A stretch of 10,374 bases of DNA from an uncultured Holophagaceae bacterium (lineage in GTDB: Bacteria > Acidobacteriota > Holophagae > Holophagales > Holophagaceae): contig CAIYNT010000257.1 in assembly GCA_903927605.1 (NCBI GenBank), positions 1-10,374 of the forward strand, written 5' to 3'. A model generated the notes under the pieces. The model did no database searches. It was not told the origin of the DNA and saw nothing but the letters and a program-made list of their open reading frames with translations. Position numbers and translations under genes: made by a program. Shown piece after piece: positions 6,910-10,374 of the stretch. How positions within the stretch are numbered: the first letter of the stretch is position 1; every line of letters begins with the position of its first letter.

Positions 6910-8307
6910 TCAGCTTAACGCAGTCCCCTTTTTCTGTCGGGACCGGAGCCTGGAGGCCCCGCCTTCCCGCACGCTCTGGGGCGTACGACTGAGGGCCACT
7001 GCGTCGCCCGGCACGTCCGCGGTAATGGTGCTTCCGGCCCCGATGAGCGCGCCGTCTCCGATGACCACAGGAGCTACCAGTTGGGTGTCAGATCCAACGA
7101 AGACATTCCGGCCGATGATGGTCCGATGCTTGTTCACCCCGTCGTAGTTGCAGGTGATGACGCCCGCGCCGATATTCGTGTCCTCCCCAATTTCAGTGTC
7201 GCCAAGGTAGGTCAGGTGATTAGCCTTGGCACCCCGGTGAAGCTTCGCCTTCTTGGTCTCCACAAAATTGCCGATGTGGACACCCTCAGCCAGATCCGTG
7301 CCCTCCCGCAGGCGCGCAAAGGGTCCCACTTTGGAGCCAGTGCCCACCTGGGCGTGCTCGATGATGCTGTAGGGGCGGACTTCCACGCCCTCGCCCAGGA
7401 TGGAATCCGTGATGACCGTGCCCTGGCCGATTCGACAACCTTCGCCAATCTGGACCGAACCTTCGATCCGCACCCCCGGCTCCAGGAGCACGTCGCGTCG
7501 GAGGACGACCCGTGGCCCCACCAGAGTGCTGTCGGGATGCAGGAAGGACACACCCTCCGTCATCCAGTGCTCCTGAATCCGACGCTGGGCCGCAGCCTGG
7601 AGGGCAGCCTGGTCCTGTCGCGAGTTCATGCCCGCCAGCTCTTCGGGATCGCAGACCTCCACGGTCACCGGGACTTCCTGGGCCACCGCGGCCACGGCAT
7701 CCGTGAGGTAGTACTCCTGCTGGACATTATGGTTGGTCAGACCCGTGAGCGCCCTGCGCAGGGGGGGCCAGGGCAGGGCATAGGCACCACCGTTCACGCG
7801 TTGAACCGCCAGCTGGTCTGCGGTAGCGTCCTTCGCCTCGACCAAACCCACAAGACGGCCATCCGCATGCTGGAGCACCCGGCCGTAGGTACCTGGCGAG
7901 GGCAGGTCCATGGCCAGCAGCAGCGCTTCTGCTGCGCACAGGTGCGCAACCGTGGCCGCAGAAGTGAGGGGCACGTCCCCGCAGAGGATGGCCACCCGGG
8001 TGGCACCCAGGCGGTCCAGCTCGGGGACGCAGACCTGGAGGGCATGGCCGGTACCGAGGGGCTCGCCCTGGTCCACGATGGAAATGGGGCAGGGAAGAAG
8101 GCCGGCCTGCTGCCAGGCCTCAAGAGCGGCCACGACCTGCTGTTTCCCGTGGTGGAGGACCACTACGGCGCCTCCAAGTCCGGCGGGCAGGGCCCGCAGC
8201 ACCCATAGCAGCGAGGGGTCCCCCAGGATCGGGTGCAGGACCTTCGGAAGCCGGGATTTCATGCGGGTTCCTAGACCCGCCGCCAGGATCACCGCCACCG
8301 TGGACAT
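6910..8307 (-). CDS. glmU: Bifunctional GlmU: glucosamine-1-phosphate N-acetyltransferase / UDP-GlcNAc pyrophosphorylase
   Basis: A 465-residue cytoplasmic enzyme performing the last two steps to UDP-GlcNAc, the precursor of peptidoglycan and lipopolysaccharide. The N-terminal uridyltransferase domain has LAAGLGTRMKSRLPKVLHPI (8-27, Lys22), GTGHAL (85-90) and CGDVPL (Asp111). The C-terminal half (about 255-445) is a left-handed beta-helix of hexapeptide repeats, with the acetyltransferase signature NHLTYLGD (His364 is the likely base) and NYDG (387-390). Length matches the family (about 456). The ATG at 8307 has a full AGGAGG ribosome binding site (8312-8317) 4 nt upstream. It is 60 nt after pdxA and directly before mlaE, placing wall-precursor synthesis ahead of lipid transport in one probable transcript. 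The NVQQEYYLTD segment differs slightly from the usual NAQGEYYLTD. Confidence 0.97.
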   Translation of the reverse strand: MSTVAVILAAGLGTRMKSRLPKVLHPILGDPSLLWVLRALPAGLGGAVVVLHHGKQQVVAALEAWQQAGLLPCPISIVDQGEPLGTGHALQVCVPELDRLGATRVAILCGDVPLTSAATVAHLCAAEALLLAMDLPSPGTYGRVLQHADGRLVGLVEAKDATADQLAVQRVNGGAYALPWPPLRRALTGLTNHNVQQEYYLTDAVAAVAQEVPVTVEVCDPEELAGMNSRQDQAALQAAAQRRIQEHWMTEGVSFLHPDSTLVGPRVVLRRDVLLEPGVRIEGSVQIGEGCRIGQGTVITDSILGEGVEVRPYSIIEHAQVGTGSKVGPFARLREGTDLAEGVHIGNFVETKKAKLHRGAKANHLTYLGDTEIGEDTNIGAGVITCNYDGVNKHRTIIGRNVFVGSDTQLVAPVVIGDGALIGAGSTITADVPGDAVALSRTPQSVREGGASRLRSRQKKGTALS

Positions 8308-8328
8308 GCCGCCTCCTACTGATATGAC

Positions 8329-8345
8329 CAGCCTACAACAGCCTA
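8329..8345 (-). repeat. 10-nt-period direct repeat between pdxA and glmU
   Basis: The heptamer CAGCCTA (plus strand) occurs at 8329-8335 and again at 8339-8345, one helical turn apart. It lies in the 60-nt gap just upstream of the glmU ribosome binding site. Two close copies could be chance. It could also be a small operator. Nothing more can be shown. Confidence 0.3.
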
Positions 8346-8367
8346 GGACCGATGTTCTGAGCCTGCC

Positions 8368-9633
8368 TCATGCCTGCAGTCCGGAGGTCGGCAGCGTCTG
8401 ATGCCCGTATCCTGCCAGCCGAACAGCCAACATCGTGGCCTCCAGGAAATTCTGCGAATCCGCGATCCATTTCCCAGCCTTGTCGAAGGCGGTCCCGTGG
8501 TCGGGGCTCGTGCGGACAAAGGGCAGCCCAAGCGTGAGATTCACCGCCTTGGTTGGCTCAAGGAGCTTAACCGGGATGAGGCCCTGGTCATGGTACAGCG
8601 CCACGACCAGGTCGAATTCGCCCTGCGCCGCCCGCTGGAAGATGCTATCCGAAGGCAGAGGCCCGGAGAACACAGGCGCTGGCCGAGCCTTGATGGGTGT
8701 TTTCGTCGAGATGACCTCAATGCCTCTCTGTCCGGAAGACAGGTGCTGTGCAGGTTCTTTCGTGGGAGGGGCCTGCCATTCGGCGAGGGGGGCGCCTGGC
8801 CGGAAAGGCGAGGCGGATGCAGGAAGTCCGCGCTCATCGGGGAATTCGAAATCAAGGAAAGACGCCTCAGCCTGCATGATGGCTTCTTCGAGCAGGCGCT
8901 CCTCCCCGCCGAAGGCCCCATGCTCGCCCGCGTGGGGATTCATGGCGCAGAGTGCCACCCGAAGGTCGAACTTCCCTGTCAGTTGAATGAACTGGCGGGC
9001 GGAGAAGACGAGCGTCTCGGCCACGGCGTCCATGTCGAGCGTCTCCACGACCGACCGCAGGCTCTGGTGGACTGTGTGGAGGACTACGTTGAGCCGGGGG
9101 CTTACAAAGGCCATGCGGGTCATGGACGCCCCGGTGAGATCCCGCAGGAATTCCGTATGTCCCGGGATCGGGTAGCCGGCCAGATGGGCAGCGGATTTGG
9201 CCATGGGCAGCGTGACCAGCGCGTCAGTGGCGCCACTCAGGGTCATCAATGCCGCGACCCGGATCGCCGCTACCGTCGCCTGGCCCGAGGCAGCGGAACC
9301 TTCCCCGAGGCGGAGCTGATCGACTCCGATCTCCGGAGTGGGATCCAGCCACAGGGCTTCTCCCAGGAACTGGCCAGGCTGTTCCCCGATGGAGAACACC
9401 TGGAGCCCGTACGCCTTCCCCGAGAATGCCGCTGGCTGCTGCCTGGGGGGCTCAACCCAACGCCAAGCCACCCGGGCACCCGGAAGACCCAGGAGAAGAT
9501 CCGCGCCGGCTCTGGCTCCCACGACCGTGACATCCGTCCAGGCAAAGATGGTCGACAGACTCCCCAGGAGGAGTTCAGGACCGATGCCACAGGGATCCCC
9601 CAGGCTGATGGCGATGCGTGAACGGCGGCTCAT
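8368..9633 (-). CDS. pdxA: 4-hydroxythreonine-4-phosphate dehydrogenase PdxA, with an internal insertion
   Basis: A 421-residue PdxA, the metal- and NAD-dependent enzyme of the DXP-dependent vitamin B6 pathway, which works with PdxJ. Motifs include GDPCGIGPE (12-20), PGHTEFLRDLTG (157-168), VHQSLR (His189), NPHAGE (His234), YHDQG (His348) and RTSPDHGTAFD (374-384). The three metal-binding histidines are kept. The usual length is about 330; the excess comes mainly from residues about 255-320, between the FGGEE and GPLPSD motifs. I chose ATG 9633 (AGGGG upstream). The longer open frame to 9867 overlaps the Hfq-like gene out of frame and its 78 extra residues are Ser/Arg-rich antisense-like filler. 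It follows hfq by 28 nt. A paralogous PdxA2-type role is a less likely alternative. Confidence 0.94.
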   Translation of the reverse strand: MSRRSRIAISLGDPCGIGPELLLGSLSTIFAWTDVTVVGARAGADLLLGLPGARVAWRWVEPPRQQPAAFSGKAYGLQVFSIGEQPGQFLGEALWLDPTPEIGVDQLRLGEGSAASGQATVAAIRVAALMTLSGATDALVTLPMAKSAAHLAGYPIPGHTEFLRDLTGASMTRMAFVSPRLNVVLHTVHQSLRSVVETLDMDAVAETLVFSARQFIQLTGKFDLRVALCAMNPHAGEHGAFGGEERLLEEAIMQAEASFLDFEFPDERGLPASASPFRPGAPLAEWQAPPTKEPAQHLSSGQRGIEVISTKTPIKARPAPVFSGPLPSDSIFQRAAQGEFDLVVALYHDQGLIPVKLLEPTKAVNLTLGLPFVRTSPDHGTAFDKAGKWIADSQNFLEATMLAVRLAGYGHQTLPTSGLQA

Positions 9634-9661
9634 AGGATCCCCTGCAGGGTGTTGCCAGGGC

Positions 9662-10144
9662 TCAATCGTAGGCTGGGATCTCGATCTCGGATGGAAGGGG
9701 CTCTTCCTTCTTGGCAGCACGGCTGCGGCGGATCCTGGGCTCCTCCTCCTGCTTGTAGATGTACTTGATGTTGTGCTTGGGGACGAGGACGTTGGGTTCC
9801 TTGATTCGGTTGATCTTGAGGCAGTGCTTGTCGTACCACTCAATAACTCCGCGCACCTTCTCATCATCCTGGAGCACGATCACCATGGGCGTCTTGGACT
9901 GCATCTGCTTGAGGTAGTAGAAGCTCTCGGCGTTGGTCTGTTCGGGTGGAGCAATTTTGCGCCTGGGGCTGCCAAGTCCCTGAGGAGCTGTGGCTGCTGC
10001 TGGGTTGACCGCTGGGTTGGATTCGCCGCCGGGGGTAGTCGCCGATGGCACCGGAGTCATGCCCTCCCCTCCACCGCCTTTTGCGGGGATGCCGAGTTTG
10101 TCCTTCAATTCACTGAGGTTCGGTCGGATGAGCTTCCGGTTCAT
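9662..10144 (-). CDS. hfq: Hfq-like Sm-fold RNA-binding protein with long N- and C-terminal extensions
   Basis: A 160-residue protein whose residues about 68-131 fit the Hfq Sm fold. There is a helix ([12 protein letters not shown]), then a first Sm motif with [20 protein letters not shown] (86-105), then a second Sm motif ending PKHNIKYIY (122-130). The Lys123-His124 pair matches the Hfq KH motif of the proximal uridine-binding site. Hfq hexamers pair small RNAs with mRNAs. Unlike classical Hfq (about 70-100 residues, Sm domain at the very N-terminus), this has about 66 residues ahead of the fold, Gly/Pro/Ala-rich and probably disordered. A basic patch ([10 protein letters not shown]) and an acidic tip follow it. 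The ATG at 10144 has AGGA 7 nt upstream. No miaA is seen beside it. The fold assignment is solid; RNA-chaperone activity is inferred. Confidence 0.82.
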   Translation of the reverse strand: MNRKLIRPNLSELKDKLGIPAKGGGGEGMTPVPSATTPGGESNPAVNPAAATAPQGLGSPRRKIAPPEQTNAESFYYLKQMQSKTPMVIVLQDDEKVRGVIEWYDKHCLKINRIKEPNVLVPKHNIKYIYKQEEEPRIRRSRAAKKEEPLPSEIEIPAYD

Positions 10145-10239
10145 GGAGAATCCTGGCCCAGTGGGCGGTGCGGGGATGTCAAAGGCATCGGCCAGTCGCC
10201 GAACCCCACCCAGAGCTGGACAGCCGGACCTCCAAGGGG

Positions 10240-10374
10240 ATGACTGAGCGCGCTGTGAGGGGATATTCCACTTTGGCAGTTGCCAAGTGGTTCTTGCAAG
10301 GGTGTATGCCCGATTTGATGCTTGAAAGCTGCAGAAAGTTTACTGCCGATTGCCTGCCGACGCCAAGGCCTTTC
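10240..10374 (+). CDS. Possible start of a divergent gene running off the right edge (weak)
   Basis: An ATG at 10240 opens a plus-strand frame of 45 codons with no stop up to the window end, beginning [18 protein letters not shown]. No family is recognised. A purine-rich AAGGGG directly abuts the ATG, too close for a standard ribosome binding site. A second ATG at 10306 has AAGGG four to five nt upstream. Codon third positions are not GC-biased, unlike the neighbours. That means either a transferred gene or simply non-coding DNA. It would be divergent to hfq. Confidence 0.15.
   Translation, partial: MTERAVRGYSTLAVAKWFLQGCMPDLMLESCRKFTADCLPTPRPF
10268..10290. repeat. 23-nt imperfect palindrome upstream of hfq
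   Basis: The perfect inverted repeat TTGGCA-GT-TGCCAA (10273-10286) is extended by CCAC/GTGG with a single bulged T at 10272, giving a 10-bp stem with a 2-nt centre. It lies about 125 nt upstream of the hfq-like start. It could be an operator, a hairpin in the leader or part of a repeat element. On the plus strand it is followed by TTCTT, so a weak terminator reading rightward is also possible. Confidence 0.5.

Larger units (their letters stand above)
10145..10374. other. Right-edge stretch with no confident gene; lower GC than the rest
   Basis: Upstream of the Hfq-like gene no protein family is recognisable on either strand. All minus-strand frames are partly open but lack plausible starts or family motifs. 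By eye the last 114 bases (10261-10374) are about 51% G+C against roughly 60% or more elsewhere, and codon-like third positions lose their GC bias. It should hold the promoter of the hfq-pdxA-glmU transcript, but I cannot pick convincing -35/-10 boxes. It also holds the palindrome at 10268-10290. Confidence 0.6.

Noticed and set aside
9634..9867. N-terminal extension of the pdxA frame by 78 residues
   Set aside because: It overlaps the Hfq-like gene in another frame and is Ser/Arg/Thr-rich filler without PdxA similarity. The family starts at the MSRRSRIAISLGDP segment, i.e. ATG 9633.
10177..10182. Perfect TTGACA on the minus strand upstream of hfq as a -35 box
   Set aside because: At 16-18 nt spacing there are only GC-rich bases (GGGCCA region) and no -10-like hexamer before the start codon.
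10141..10374. Minus-strand frame open from the window edge that ends with an ATGA overlap on the hfq start
   Set aside because: The overlap looks attractive, but the 77-codon translation is low in recognisable structure, contains no MiaA or other known C-terminus, and another minus-strand frame is nearly as open. It is not reported as a gene.
1..10374. CRISPR array, prophage, transposase or toxin-antitoxin genes
   Set aside because: No regularly spaced repeats, no recognisable recombinase or transposase, and no small paired genes of these types were found on reading both strands.

Overview
Ten-gene stretch of a GC-rich bacterial chromosome. Every confident gene lies on the minus strand, so transcription runs from high to low coordinates. 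The gene mix (Hfq-like protein with a long N-terminal extension, SpoVG in a non-Firmicute-like high-GC genome, an MlaEFD-type MCE transporter, a DUF116 protein, a PgeF multicopper-type enzyme) fits a Gram-negative, double-membraned bacterium. My best guess is Acidobacteriota (Holophagae/Geothrix-like) or a deltaproteobacterial-type lineage. This is inferred from gene style only, not from a search.

Layout in transcription order. The right edge (10145-10374) is a lower-GC, gene-poor stretch with a 23-nt imperfect palindrome and no confident gene. Next come an extended Hfq-like RNA-binding protein (9662-10144), then pdxA (8368-9633, PLP synthesis, with an unusual internal insertion) and glmU (6910-8307, UDP-GlcNAc synthesis). 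These are followed by a compact block of five genes: mlaE permease, mlaF ATPase, mlaD MCE protein with a beta-rich C-terminus, a membrane-anchored DUF116 cysteine-rich protein, and a UbiA-family prenyltransferase. Three consecutive junctions in this block are 4-nt start/stop overlaps, which suggests translational coupling. After a 154-bp gap with a candidate terminator and promoter come pbpG (DD-endopeptidase/carboxypeptidase) and pgeF (peptidoglycan editing factor), 7 nt apart, then spoVG. A tRNA-Gln(TTG) cut by the left edge of the window has its own plausible promoter.

The common theme is the cell envelope: precursor supply (GlmU), lipid traffic between membranes (MlaEFD), prenyl-lipid chemistry (UbiA-like), murein cleavage (PbpG) and murein quality control (PgeF). 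Hfq, SpoVG and PdxA are regulatory or housekeeping neighbours. The least described parts are the MCE-DUF116-UbiA coupled block, the MlaD C-terminal domain, the extended Hfq and the PdxA insertion.
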